A stretch of 64,000 nucleotides of DNA. Source: Polytrichum commune (lineage: Eukaryota > Streptophyta > Polytrichopsida > Polytrichales > Polytrichaceae). Numbering within the stretch: position 1 is the stretch's first letter; each line of letters starts with the position of its first letter. Location: positions 37,311,501 through 37,375,500 of the forward strand of contig OX485805.1 in assembly GCA_950295325.1 (NCBI GenBank), in the 5' to 3' direction. The notes beneath the pieces are model-generated. The model was not told where the DNA came from, made no database searches, and was given only the letters and a program-made list of their open reading frames with translations. Shown here in pieces: positions 13,790-25,180 of the stretch. A program made the translations under genes and the position numbers.

Positions 13790-13940
13790 CGAGGGCAAGG
13801 GCGAGGGTGAGGGCGAGGATTTGGGCGAACCAACCCATACACTCATTCCTTGTTGGATGCCTAAACCCTTGCCTCTAGGGAACCAGTGTACGGGTTGGTT
13901 CGCCCTAGCCTGAGGGCGAGGGCAAGGACAAGGGCAGCAC
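13790..13940. repeat. GC-rich hexamer repeats around a 20-bp inverted repeat
   Basis: Degenerate GAGGGC/GGGCAAGG-type repeats flank two arms at 13823-13842 and 13886-13905. The arms pair over 20 bp with one mismatch (core GGGCGAACCAACCC) and enclose a loop of about 43 nt. The composition is strikingly GC-rich compared with the AT-rich surroundings. No gene is recognised. It could be a short foldback element or a remnant of a terminal repeat. Confidence 0.5.
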
Positions 13941-14256
13941 GTAGGTAAATGGTATGTGGGAGTTATTCGGTTCGGTTTTTCATGTTCTCTAATTCTACTG
14001 ATTAGATTCACATGACAAGCTTTGTGTTGCGTTGGCGAATCTACGAAGGAGTACACCAATTCTGGTATTTAGTGTCACGTGCATTATTTGCGAAGGGCCT
14101 AAACTAGATGCCTAAAGGCTTCAAAGTGTCATGTCCCGCTAATTGCCAATATGATTCCACTCATCAAGATACGTAGCTTCTTGAAGTAAAAAAAACTAGA
14201 TTATGATATTTAAAGTAGTACGTTGGGATACTTTAGATGATAGTTTTGCGTTTGAG

Positions 14257-14409
14257 TACATAACGTTACTTAGTTGATGAGTTGTGTTCATGGGTCAAGC
14301 AATAGATTCGAGAATAAAGACTCTGGATGCCGAAATCCCACTATTGCTTTAGACAAAACCTGAAGTCAGGGCAATTGAACACAACTCATCAGCTGAGTAA
14401 TGTTATGTA
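14257..14409. repeat. Long hairpin, 34-bp arms (14257-14290 / 14376-14409)
   Basis: The arms match at 31 of 34 positions, and the three differences could be G-U pairs in RNA. Further short complementarity inside (around 'caagcaatag' and 'ctattgctt') extends the stem. The fold is about 153 nt in total. It could be a small foldback transposon or a precursor-like small-RNA hairpin; sequence alone cannot tell. No protein content. Confidence 0.5.
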
Positions 14410-16350
14410 TGCAAGGGGAAGATGTCTTTGAGCGTATTAATGGCAAGTGTCATGTGTTTATGTTTTAGTTTGCAATAGGAAGATGTGTTTGTGTCTATGT
14501 GTCAAAAGTGCATGTTTGTTGATTTCTCAAATGAATACATAGGTCCTCCCAATCGTGCTCACTATTCAAATTTGAAGATGTAGTCCATTCTTTTTTAAGC
14601 ATGTGTCATTATGGTATTTGTTCTTCGATCCTCACCTAATCTAATACCAGTTGAATATAGGTGTCCAATTAAGAGAAGCACCCAAATAACACTCGCATAC
14701 CTTATATGGGGCCCCATTGAGTGCACTTCCAACCACACACAACAACTATGATTGTCATATATGATCGTGAAGTTGTTTAGTAATTGTGAATCGCATAGAT
14801 TTTCATTTTGAGTTTGATAATTGAAGTTGAGATGCAAAAGTTGTAGGAGGCCATAGTGATTACTTTTCCCTTGTCAACTAATCATATAAGCCCTCCCAAG
14901 TGGAGGTCACACACCCACAACTAGAGATTTTCACAAAAGCCATCCCAAACTAGAGAAATGAACCAAATGTTTGAAACTTGGGGCCACACTACATGTGCAA
15001 ATGAATCATTGTTTTCATTAGTTCAGTGCCACCCCACCTCAAAGATGACTACTTCACAAAAAGATGAAAATATTAATTTTAAACATCTAAGACTCGATGT
15101 TGTGTCCTTATTGGCTCCCAGAATGATGGGCCATGTTTCCCCCCCACCATTTTCAGCCAGGAGTTTGGTGGGAAGGCAAACCCCCGTTCCCAACTGCCAG
15201 TTCAATGAAGAATCAATTATTTATTTAACTACTAGAATGCTAGGAAAGTGATGTCAGTGAGCGAACTGGAAGTTTCACAGCCTTTGTGCCCCCCCTGCCT
15301 TCCAATTACATGTTGCAATTTATGGACACCTACTGCACAAATCAATTGCGTCGATTGGATTTTCTATTTTTGGACAAATGGGACTCGGTGAAAACTACGA
15401 GGGTAAGGACAACACGAAGGTATATAATGTGGCCCTATTGAATGCACATCCAACCCCACACCAATTATATCCATTGGATCATATCGAAAATTGTCTCGTC
15501 CAATTAGTAATTGCAAACTAGGTAGATTGTCATTTCAAGTTTCAAGATTGGAATCAAAATGCATAATTTTGTATTTGAAAAGAAATAAAATCTTGTTAAC
15601 TAATCACACAAGCTCTTCCAATTATCTATGTTAACTACACCAATATGTGCAATCAGGTTGCCTCTTTACCCATACAAATTACATCAGCTCAGAAACATAT
15701 TACAAAAAAACCTCTAAAATTGGTAATTCGTCCCTACAACAACCACAATATCAAGAAAAGAAAAAAAAGATTATTACTGTGGCAGTAAATGTTCAAAATA
15801 GTGTGGATTATGTTGATCAAATTATTCGAATTATTGAATCAATGAGCAATTGTTGCGCAACATAAGGGCAACATGAACATTGCTGCGCAATATTAGGACC
15901 AGTTACCATAGCATGGGGTTGCACCTAGAAATGTTGGAGAATATCCATTTGAGCACGATGTAAAGCTATGGAGCCCAATGTGTGTTGGGTGCACAGTGCT
16001 GGGGGAGATTTTTGGGCAATAATCGGCCAAAATGCCAGTGTTTTCCAAGTCCAACCGGTTCCGTGTTGTGATCCTTCGGTTGTGGTTTCTTAATTTCGGG
16101 GTATATTCCACAGATTCCTCTCAAAACGATGGGTAATTTCCCCCGAAAGTCTTGAACTTCCGCCAGTTATTCCTCAAACCCATCAACCGGTTCTTCTGTA
16201 AACTAAGTTAGCGGCCACTTCTCTCTCTCCCTCTCTCCACGTTCATTTGTCACCGCATTTCACTGATATACAGACACACATAAGAAACCTAACTAGCGTA
16301 ATATTTATTACTTGCAAGCAAGCATGCCACATCACGATCACGTAGTGTTA
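14410..16350. other. Intergenic, nothing firm
   Basis: A segment near 15327-15410 ('tcaattgcgtcgattg', 'gactcggtgaa') recurs at about 13285-13375, indicating a shared dispersed repeat. No protein-like frame is supported. Confidence 0.35.
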
Positions 16351-16895
16351 GGGCCGCTTTACACCTAGAGGCCGGGCGTATGCTCCTTGAGGCCGATTGC
16401 ATGAAATTTTAGCCCCTTTTGGGTTGGAGGCCGGCCTCAACTACACATTATAATAAGATTATAATGGGGGTCAATTTTCCCATATGTAAAGGCCTTAGGG
16501 CCAAGAAGTCAGGCTGATTCAATAAATCTAGCGTAATCCAACGGATCTAGCATACTCTATCATAGAGCCGTTCATATTTCCACATAATCCAATGGATATG
16601 GTTCATTGAAAAAATTGTGTTTTATTAAAAATAAATTTTTTAATTTTTTTTATTGAAATGTGACATGGGTCCTGAGGCCAAGAATTGGCCCTCCATTTTG
16701 GGGTGCACCTAATTCAACGAGCTCGGGCCATGTCAGACCATGCATTTTTTTATTAAAAAATTCATACCGCCAAATCGGCTCGGCCTCTAGGTGTAAAGGA
16801 ATTGGGATTGATTTCAACCTTCTGGCCAATCACAAGTGAGAATTTCAAGCCTCTTACACAACGAATCGGCCCGACCTCTAAGTGTAAAGCGGCCC
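16351..16895. mobile_element. PIF/Harbinger-like MITE, 545 bp, TSD TTA
   Basis: The inverted ends GGGCCGCTTTACACCTAGAG and, from the right, GGGCCGCTTTACACTTAGAG agree over about 28 bp with few mismatches. They are bordered by TTA at 16348-16350 and 16896-16898. The ends share the GGGCC.CTT.ACAC consensus of the 6599 and 8005 elements, but the body is different, so this is a second subfamily. There is no transposase. Confidence 0.75.
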
Positions 16896-19800
16896 TTAAA
16901 TGCTACTCTGGAAATAATCCACGTTGGAGCAGCTGTTGGTATTATTAATAGCCACATAGTGGATCCCGAGTCCCAACATTGATGATGAGAATTGGCTGCC
17001 GAAAAAGAATATTTTTTTCCAAAGGAAAAAAAAGAAAAAAGAAAAGAGGATAAGGTGCTGGAGAAGGAACCACAGGTGGTTCCGTAGACTGCTTTCTGCT
17101 TTGGTTCTCTCTCTATATATATATAAATAATTTTGGTTTTTGCCACATGTCAGATATCTATTGGTTAAGGCGTTCAAATCCCATGTGGAAAATTGTAGTT
17201 TGGCATCCAAAAAGATAAACCAGGCAGCGCCTCGCAGTGCTCTACAATTCCAAGACGCGCTAGGTTAGGTTATTCACCCGAAAACCCCAAATACTCGCAA
17301 AATGCTTTAGATGTCGTGATAATTTAAGGACTTGGGAGTAGGGAATGGAAATGAGTGGCAAACATTTGTGAGGTATGTGAGCCTCGTGTGGTCGCTCTTC
17401 ATAAATAAGCACCTATATTTTGAGTGGTATGAACAACGCCATAAGACACGTGTCACAATGAGGTTGGACTGTATGCTTGAATTACGGACGTCATCGTAGG
17501 TTTGATAGCTGGCGTAATTGAGAGGGTCTATGTGATCATTTGATTTCTTACAAGTTTTGTATCTCAACCTTTACTCTGAAACTTGAAATCACTTGATTTT
17601 CGGTGCATTCTTTTGATCTATGGTCCACCCAATCGTAGTCGGGGTATCTAGGTGAGCTAGGTTTTGGCAACTGACCATGTGAGAGTGTATGGGCTTGTCC
17701 TTGGGGGAGATATGCACCAACTGGCTTTGTCCGCTCATGTTCAAGGTGTTCACCTTCGAAAGTGGGTAATAATCTTTTGGGCCCCCTCTAATTCTTGTAA
17801 TGCATGTTTCGGGGTTACATACAAACTTAGAACGACTTGAAAGTGAAGCAACACCATGAATTGCATACCTCAAATCGGACTCAGTGTACCAAATTCCTTG
17901 ACAAAGGAATCTTGCTTACTCACACTAAAAACTCAGAAATGTCAAGATTTCAAGCATTTTTTGGCATGTCGTGGATTCTACAATAATTCCCCCCTTGATA
18001 TCTCACGTTGAGCATCGCCACTAAAAACTTGCTGAAAGTTTTGAGAGCTTGAGGATTGGTCAAGCTCTCGATAATTTTCCATCAAAAAGCTTCTCAAATC
18101 TAAATATTAGGTAAACTCCTAAAGATTGTGAGTTAGAGCTTGCCACTGGAGCACTAATAACCTAGTGCAATGCAAACTAGTAGAGCCTTTTAAGGTGGTA
18201 CCGTGCAAACATGTCTTTTTGTTTCAATTTGGGCAGAAATCAGATCCACCTACCCTACCTTCGCTGCTCTGACATTTTTTTTGCCTGGGAACTGATGAAG
18301 CAATGTATGGAACTCTGCAAGTGCATTGATTCTGTGGCTATTGGATCCTCAAACATATTTGCTGATATGACAAAGTACAATTCAATAAAAAACATATATA
18401 CAAGGTTCAATACTTCAGAACATATAGATACTCGAGCCTGTCAGCTTGGATAGCTCCATTTTGATAGCATTATGTTTTCCGTGGAGAGCGTGCCTGATAA
18501 TCACAAAAAAGATAGAGTAATCAATTGGAGACAAAAACAAGTAATTATCATTGACCAGAAATCTTTCAACAGGAGATTCGAGACAGAAGCAACATAGAAT
18601 GCATAACATGTGTTTATAAAACAGTCAAATACAATTTGAACTACATGGGAGGCAATGTGAACACCTTCTGACATAATGGTCTACACTAAGGTATGCAGGT
18701 GTTATTCAGTTACTTTTCTTGATCGGATATCTATATTTGATTGGTGTGTGGATCCAAGACATAATTGTTAAGAGAAATGAATTATGTCTTGACATTTTAT
18801 TAACTACAACAATGTACAAAATTGGTAAGACCTAGATATACAAGTTTAAAAATCAACAAACATACACTTCTAATAACCATAACTAAATCAAGGAGGTCCA
18901 ACCTTCAATCTTATTTTCATTGATGTTTCACCATAGATTTGCATATGCAAAAAAAATTTGAAGACATAAATTTGATCAATAGGAGATGGAGAACAAGGAA
19001 TTTGAACCGAATAACACCCACATACCTTAGGCTCATGAGAGTCATCTTAGCTGCAACTTGGATCATGGGCATTAGCGAACATGCGTCGATGAACCCTATG
19101 GCTCTACTAGACAAACAGGTAAAAAATCCATGGCAAAATCCATAAGACAAGGTGAGTCCAATAACATGAATCAAATATTAGCACCTCTAATTGTACTAAG
19201 AAACATTACAAGTAGATTCCTGTCAGGAATGTGGATTTTCAAGATTCTGCAAAGGAACTTGCACACATTGAGATGCACTTGCTCCCAAAGAAAAACAAAG
19301 CATGCAACAATTTGTCACATCCCTCTTCACCATCAGTGGAACCACAAACAAGGCACCAAATGTAGTTTGAGCCTTCAAATGACCCAACTTGCCTGTTTAT
19401 GTGTCCAACACAGTCAGAATGCAACCACTCACAATAACAGGAGTGACAACATAATACAACTTCCAGGTGCCAGTAAAAGGTGACTGCATCTCAGGGTGGA
19501 AGATTGAACCAAATTTTCTTGACACCATGCTCATAACAAACCCATGCTGCCACTTTTCTCCTACAAGCTAAGCGACAGAATTGGATGAAAATCCAGACAT
19601 AATCTTCAAGAAGCCAGGATGTTGTTTGCCACCTGAACCAGACATATGAAAGTACACAGGAACCTGAACTCCAAAAATAGGTGGAACTCTGGACAATTGC
19701 CTCAAGAGTAGACCTAAGTGAGTAACTTTATTACACCATCATTCGGGTTATCAACTGGTTTGCAGTGGATACAGGAAGAGGTTTCTAAAAAGATCTTCTA

Positions 19801-20024
19801 CACAGGAGGGCACTCTCAACTTTACAGCTCCATCATAATCTGGCACTACTCTTACATAGGCAACTCTGATGTGCAAGTGAGAGGGTCACATGTTGAACTA
19901 ATCTAGACTTCCACGCCCAAAATTCCTTGATCAGATTCTCAATTGAGCTGCAGTCTAAGATGGGTGCAGAGTCCGGAACAAGGAAAAACTCAAATTTCTG
20001 GTTGTGAAATGATAACCTAAAAAC
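16896..20024. other. Intergenic and downstream flank of the NDUFS7 gene
   Basis: About 3.1 kb in which no coding region is recognised; short frames show no conserved protein signature. A further interspersed-repeat copy lies near 17405-17580. The part next to 20025 must contain the 3' untranslated region of the complex I gene, but no clear AATAAA signal could be assigned. Confidence 0.35.
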
Positions 20025-22203
20025 TCATTTGTTCCACCACAATGTAACGTCTTTGCGTCGATGGATCTTCTTCTGAAGCTGAAGCAAGCCATATAGAAGA
20101 GCTTCAGCTGTTGGGGGGCACCCAGGAACATAAATATCAACTGGAACAATGCGATCGCAACCACGCACAACTGAGTACGAATAGTGGTAGTAGCCTCCTC
20201 CATTGGCACAGCTTCCCATGGAAATCACCCACCTTGGCTCTGGCATTTGATCATAAACCCTGCAAAGCAGGTGTCATAACACTGTTTCTCAGTAACCTCA
20301 AACACATTGAGCTCCAGAAAACCTCCTTATAACATGCGAATTTGGAAGGGCAGTGTTAAGAGAAGTTTCATACCATCAAAGAGACGAAAAGAAAAAAATT
20401 CCCAACACTCACAAGTCACATGTAAATGACATCAGACATGAAATATTCATAAAGTTGTAGCAACATTGCAGCTTGGTTTTCCATTGTGGTCTTGTAAGGT
20501 CGTTACAAGAAAAGCTGATTGATTGCAGTATGGTTTCCGTTGTCAAATCATAGCTTTTCTAGGGAATTGGTCCTGAATAAATCACTAGACACTGAACACA
20601 GAAGACACTATTCAACACACTGATTCCAACCCAGGAGGTTTAGTACTTATAGAATTTACCTCACTAATCCACATTTGAAAGTGAACCAGGAGGGTCTGGT
20701 TAGAAAGATAACCTAGGCCACACAATCTTTGTAATATCTCATCTCTCAGACCAAGACTCTTGTCATGTTTGAACAAGCTGTCCTTAGCTGACAAAACCCA
20801 ATCAATTTTTGTCCATTCAAACCCTCACCTCAATTTTCTTCCTTGACTAATGAGTCCTCTTGCAGATATATTACAACAACTAAAAAACCAGTGTCCAACT
20901 CAAACTTCAACGATAAGATCACATTTAGCACATACTTTATACACTTACAAGTCCAGTAACCTTCGCACAAAGTCTCTAGTTAAAGCTATTCTTCACATCA
21001 GAAACTATAAAGTGACCCTGCCACTTTCACATTCTCAATGCCCAGTACATGTAGGCATTTCTTTCCCACATGTAATTTGGGGGCGTATATACTAGCGGTG
21101 GTTGTGGTCATGCTCATGGTTTACTTTCTTTGATGCCATTTCCATGGAAATTGCATATTTATTTCTACCCAATCACAAAACACATCTACCCCATATGGGT
21201 AACCACCCTTGGGGTGATTGTTCATGCTCATGTGGCACCAATAGAGAGGTTTAAGGCCAAGCTCTGGAAAGAAAGTTGAGGCAACCTCTTTATAACACTA
21301 CAATCCAAAGCCAACATAGGAAAAAAATCACACAAATTTCTTCTCTTGTCCAAAACCTATACCAGTGATAGATTGCAATATGGAAGACCAACCCCACTAT
21401 CAACCACAACCACAAGGATTTGCACAAGACAAGTGAAAATGGAAAAAACCTTAGTTGTGGTTAATTATTGTGGTTAACCACAACCACCTTTAGAGTGTAA
21501 ACGAGCCTTCGATTCAAATCACAAGAAATTCAATTTCAAAAGTGATTTTACAACCGAGGCAGAGCACCTCTGCACGACCCCTGGATGTTTAACGACAAAA
21601 CCCTAACTCTCGGAAATCTCACACAAAAAACATTCGGAATTGAGACTACGACCACAACCACCATTGTACTGCAAACGACACTGAGTTCAAACCAGCAGAG
21701 ATTCGGTATCCAAATTCAATTACAACCGAGGCAGAGCACCTCTAAGAAGATCCCCAGATGCGTAACGACCAAAACCTAACTCTCGGAAATCCCACACAAA
21801 AAACATTCGCAAATTGCAACAAAAACACTTACTTCCGCAACGCAGGGGCCATCTTGTTGGTCAGGGTGCCTGCCACGATCATGCAATCGGACTGCCTCGG
21901 GCTGGGCCGGAAGATAATCCCGAACCTGTCGAGGTCGTAGCGCGCAGCTCCCGTGTGCATCATCTCCACGGCGCAGCAGGCGAGGCCGAACGTCATCGGC
22001 CAGATGGAACCTGTACGCGCCCAGTTCATAAGCGCGTCCACCTTGGACAGCACGAACTCCGCGCCAGGCCCCTTGGACGTGGTGCTGGACGTGGGGGCGT
22101 TCAAAGTCCCCGCAGCGGCGGACAACGCCGGAGCGCTCGTGTGGAACAGCTTGGGCGCGGCTCGCGTTGCCGCTGCCTGCGCTGCCCTCGGCAGAAGCGC
22201 CAT
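20025..22203 (-). CDS. NDUFS7: NDUFS7 / PSST, 20-kDa subunit of mitochondrial complex I (2 exons)
   Basis: Exon 1 is 22203-21833 and exon 2 is 20259-20025, joined across a 1573-bp intron with a consensus donor (AA|GTAAGT) and acceptor (TTTGCAG|G). The junction splits a Lys codon. The product is 201 residues, a normal length for the precursor. It carries the last iron-sulfur cluster (N2) of complex I and passes electrons to ubiquinone in the inner mitochondrial membrane. Cluster ligands are visible: tandem C76-C77 in [11 protein letters not shown]141 in GSCANGGG and C171 in [14 protein letters not shown], with the spacing known from the bovine protein. Residues 1-25 are Arg/Ala-rich and acid-free, as expected of a mitochondrial presequence. 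An in-frame ATG at 22254 would add 17 largely charged residues, so the 22203 start is preferred. Exon 1 is much richer in GC than exon 2. No damage is seen, so the gene looks functional. Confidence 0.96.
21092..21493. repeat. Inverted-repeat element inside the NDUFS7 intron
   Basis: A 17-bp end (21092-21108, containing GGTGGTTGTGGT) is matched in reverse complement at 21477-21493 with two mismatches, enclosing about 370 bp of non-coding sequence. This resembles a MITE that landed in the intron. No target duplication was found, so the class is open. Confidence 0.4.
21551..21810. repeat. Direct duplication (period 172 bp) at the 5' end of the NDUFS7 intron
   Basis: The block starting 'caaccgaggcagagcacctc' at 21551 is repeated at 21723. 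Each copy continues through 'ctaactctcggaaat' and 'cacacaaaaaacattcg'. The second copy ends about 25 bp from the splice donor. No coding content; it probably arose by local tandem duplication in the intron. Confidence 0.6.
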
Positions 22204-22480
22204 TGCTTCACCCTTCCCCCTCCTCCTCTCCTCTCCACCGGGCCAATCGATCAATCAATCGAACTACAACAACGGCAAAAATGGCAACGGCACAACAAGA
22301 TCGAACAATGAGCCACAAGGAGGAGAAGAATGCGAGTGGGATGGGATGGGATGAGAAGCGATGGTGATGGCGAGAAGGCGCGAGGTAGGGTTTGCGGGGA
22401 GCAACACAAAGGGAAGAAGGGGGAAAGGGTGACCGCCTCATCGCCTAGAGAGAGAGAGAGGCCCGGCTTTCTGTGGCCCT
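22204..22480 (-). promoter_or_regulatory. 5' leader and probable promoter region of NDUFS7
   Basis: The sequence becomes GC-richer immediately upstream of the start codon. It includes purine/pyrimidine tracts and a (GA)n run at 22445-22460. No TATA box is obvious. A GA/CT-rich, TATA-less leader is common for plant housekeeping genes. The transcription start was not determined. Confidence 0.35.
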
Positions 22481-24344
22481 TTCGTTGTTTGGTGTTACGT
22501 GTTGCAATGCTTGTCCTGCGTTGCTCATTCAAACACATACTTGCTTGGCACTTATTTTGGTGCCACGTCATATTTTATGATTTAGCCAGCCACTAGCTTT
22601 GGACACGTGGCGGTTTCATCGTATGCTAGAGCATTCACGTTCATGCCGGTTAGGCTGGGACGCTATGTAAAACATGTCGAGAGTTTTTCAGTGTAAGGTC
22701 AAACCGCCTATTCCCGACCAAGACCCCATCGGGAATTTGTAGGGTACCGGAATTTTCATTAAATTGGGATTGATTTCGGTGATTTCTTTTCGTGGGTGGT
22801 TAGAATAAGGTTTCATGTTTCGTCGCTTGGGCTTTTGTGCATAGCATGAGATGATAGACAGTTGTCACGTTAATTAGAGCATGAGTTAGTGAGAATGGCG
22901 GTCTGTAGTATTGGTTATTGAATCAATTGTAGATTGTTTTAGCAAGTTGATTTTGAGATTAATGATGATTGATTTGTACACATGGGTGGTCACAAAGAAT
23001 GTACTTAAGGATGAGTGGGTTCTAAGAACCCGCCTTGAACGATTCACAAATCTATATCTATTGGATTTATAGGCATAAGTGCATGATTTTGAGATCCAAA
23101 GACTTGCATTCACAACTCCCTACCTATCAACTAATAGCGTGCCTTGTAATCTTTCTAGCTTCTTGCAATAGCAGGATTTGAGTGTTGTAGGTGGCAATTT
23201 TATTATCGATGAGGGTTCTTGAGGCAAGGTGCATAGCAACTTGTAGTCACATGGCGGAAGCAATAATGGTCATTAATGGAGAGTAGTCGCATGATTATCT
23301 AGAATGAGTCGGTTGATTAGTGGGGATCTGTTCAGTACAACAACAAGTCAAATAGTAGTGGTAACGAATCTCCAACTTGTGAGCAACTAGTTGATTATTG
23401 TGACATGGAGGTGTTGGAAGAGAATCGATCACAGAAGAGAAATGACATTGGAAAGGGCAACCGCCAACACCACAAGTTGCAAACCACTAGTGTCCAACAG
23501 TTGCAGTAAGACCAATTGAGGTTATTTGTTGAGACATTTATTGATCATGCTCAAAATGCATTGTTGGGTAGACTTGGATGCATAATATTTGACAAATCCT
23601 ATGTCGATGCTTTGCTTAGTGTTGACAAGGGATTGTAAAACATGCAAATTGATGTACTTCAACCTAAATCATGGTTAAAAACATATGCTTGAATTACTCA
23701 TGGTTTGCAAAACAAATCACAAGAATAAAAAGTCCATACCAATTCATTTTCCCTATTGCTACATCGGAGAGTAATGAAGGTCGAAATTGAAATCAAACAC
23801 TTCTCTCCATAATAATAGTTGTGACAATGATTTATTCTAGCTATTGCTATCTAGCTAATATCCAATATGCTCAAATAAACATTTGACAAATAGTCGACAA
23901 TTCATGATGAAGCTATGCTTACATGTGTATGACATTGGCATGTCAAAGTGGGCTATTTGTTGGTGTGCACACGTTCACCAACCCACCGGGCATGGGTTCT
24001 CGTAGCCAAACAAGCCGTAGAGCTTTCATGAGGTAATTGGCTCAATGCTCTCAATCCGTGGAGGATATTACAGCTACAAGACCTCCCCCCCCCCCCCCCA
24101 TTGACCTTGCATATATCAAAAACATTATCTAAGACATTAACAATTTGCAATTCAATAACGAGCATGCAAATGCAAGACAACAAGGTTGCAGGAGACATAG
24201 GTCGACTGCGAGAAAAAACATGTGCATGGAGTGATGAGTAGCTTAAGGCGGCTATGATTGCATGGACATCAAAACAAACATGAGGAAAACATCATATAAA
24301 TTTCAAATACCTTACTCTACTCTCATGAATGGTACTATGGGGTG
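22481..24344. other. Intergenic; one inverted copy of the 2.3-3.1 kb repeat
   Basis: 22690-22755 is the reverse complement of the 'taccctatagattg...cgatggggt...cgggaa' block found at 2610-2645 and 3075-3115. A homopolymer C run lies near 24086-24099. No protein-like frame is supported. Confidence 0.4.
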
Positions 24345-25180
24345 TGCACTTCCTGAAAGCGTGGTCCTTTGTATATTCTGACTCCACATGAAGAACAACA
24401 TGTGATGGATTATATGATGGCCATGTGTAATTTAGGACGTGGTTTGGTGCCCGCTACATTGAAGCTCAAGGTTTATGAAATTGTCAAAGAAAGGTGGACT
24501 TTCCATTCCATAATGGATCTCGGGGAAAGGCTAGATGAAATGGTGGCAAAGAAGGCACCTTGAGTTGACCCTACGAGTTGCACAGGTGTTAGAATTAGCA
24601 AGGGCTTGGGGCTTGACTGCCAAAACTTAATCTCAAGACACTTTATAATTCACATTCTACTTTCCATATAGAATTTTGAATTGTGACAAGTCAGCCATTC
24701 AAGGAAGGAGGAATGGTGGGGCACTTGTTATTGCCCAAAGACATGCAAGGAATATTCATTTTGTTGTGCCAAACAAAATGGAATGGATGTCCGTTCTTGT
24801 TTGCATGCATGCACTCCCTCATTTTACATTTTTTTGCAACAAACATTTTTGACATAATTGCATTTAAATGTGCAAACCATGAGCCACTATGGCTATGCAA
24901 GAGAAATCATGGATAACCTCCTATTTATTTTTAGCATGGATTTCATTTTTTATCTGAAGTGTTGAAGACTAGTAGGCATCTCACTTGAGAGACAACACCT
25001 ATTGATAATGGACGGACATACTAGTCAAGTAACCCTAGAAGTGGTAGGAGAATTGAAATTTGCAGGGCTAGACTTATTGATGATTTTGTCCCATACCTTG
25101 CACACCCTGCAACCACTTGATTGTAGCATCTTTAAGCCATTTCAATAATATCAAAGCTTACTTTGATTACCGGGAAGCCA
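24345..25180 (+). pseudogene. Decayed pogo / CENP-B-type DDE transposase
   Basis: The conceptual translation, read across frames, shows two parts of a pogo/Tc5-like transposase. First comes the CENP-B-type helix-turn-helix region: RGPLYILTPHEEQHVMDYM, then a K-rich segment, then 'LELTLRVAQVLELARAWGL' near 24555-24620. Second come the DDE-nuclease remnants: 'NGGALVIAQRHARN' and 'NKMEWMSVLV' near 24712-24815, then 'LLIMDGHTSQVTLEV', 'GLDLL' and 'LQPLDCSIFKPF' near 25000-25150. The order and spacing follow the family. Several frameshifts and stops interrupt it, so no active enzyme is possible. Terminal inverted repeats were not identified. It would have catalysed cut-and-paste transposition in the nucleus. 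Confidence 0.8.

Noticed and set aside
16814-17210. Minus-strand frames of 104-110 codons
   Set aside because: They run across the right end of a MITE and a Phe-rich poly-purine/pyrimidine stretch; no protein signature.
21814-22354. Plus-strand frames of 165 and 133 codons
   Set aside because: Antisense shadows of GC-rich NDUFS7 exon 1 and its leader.
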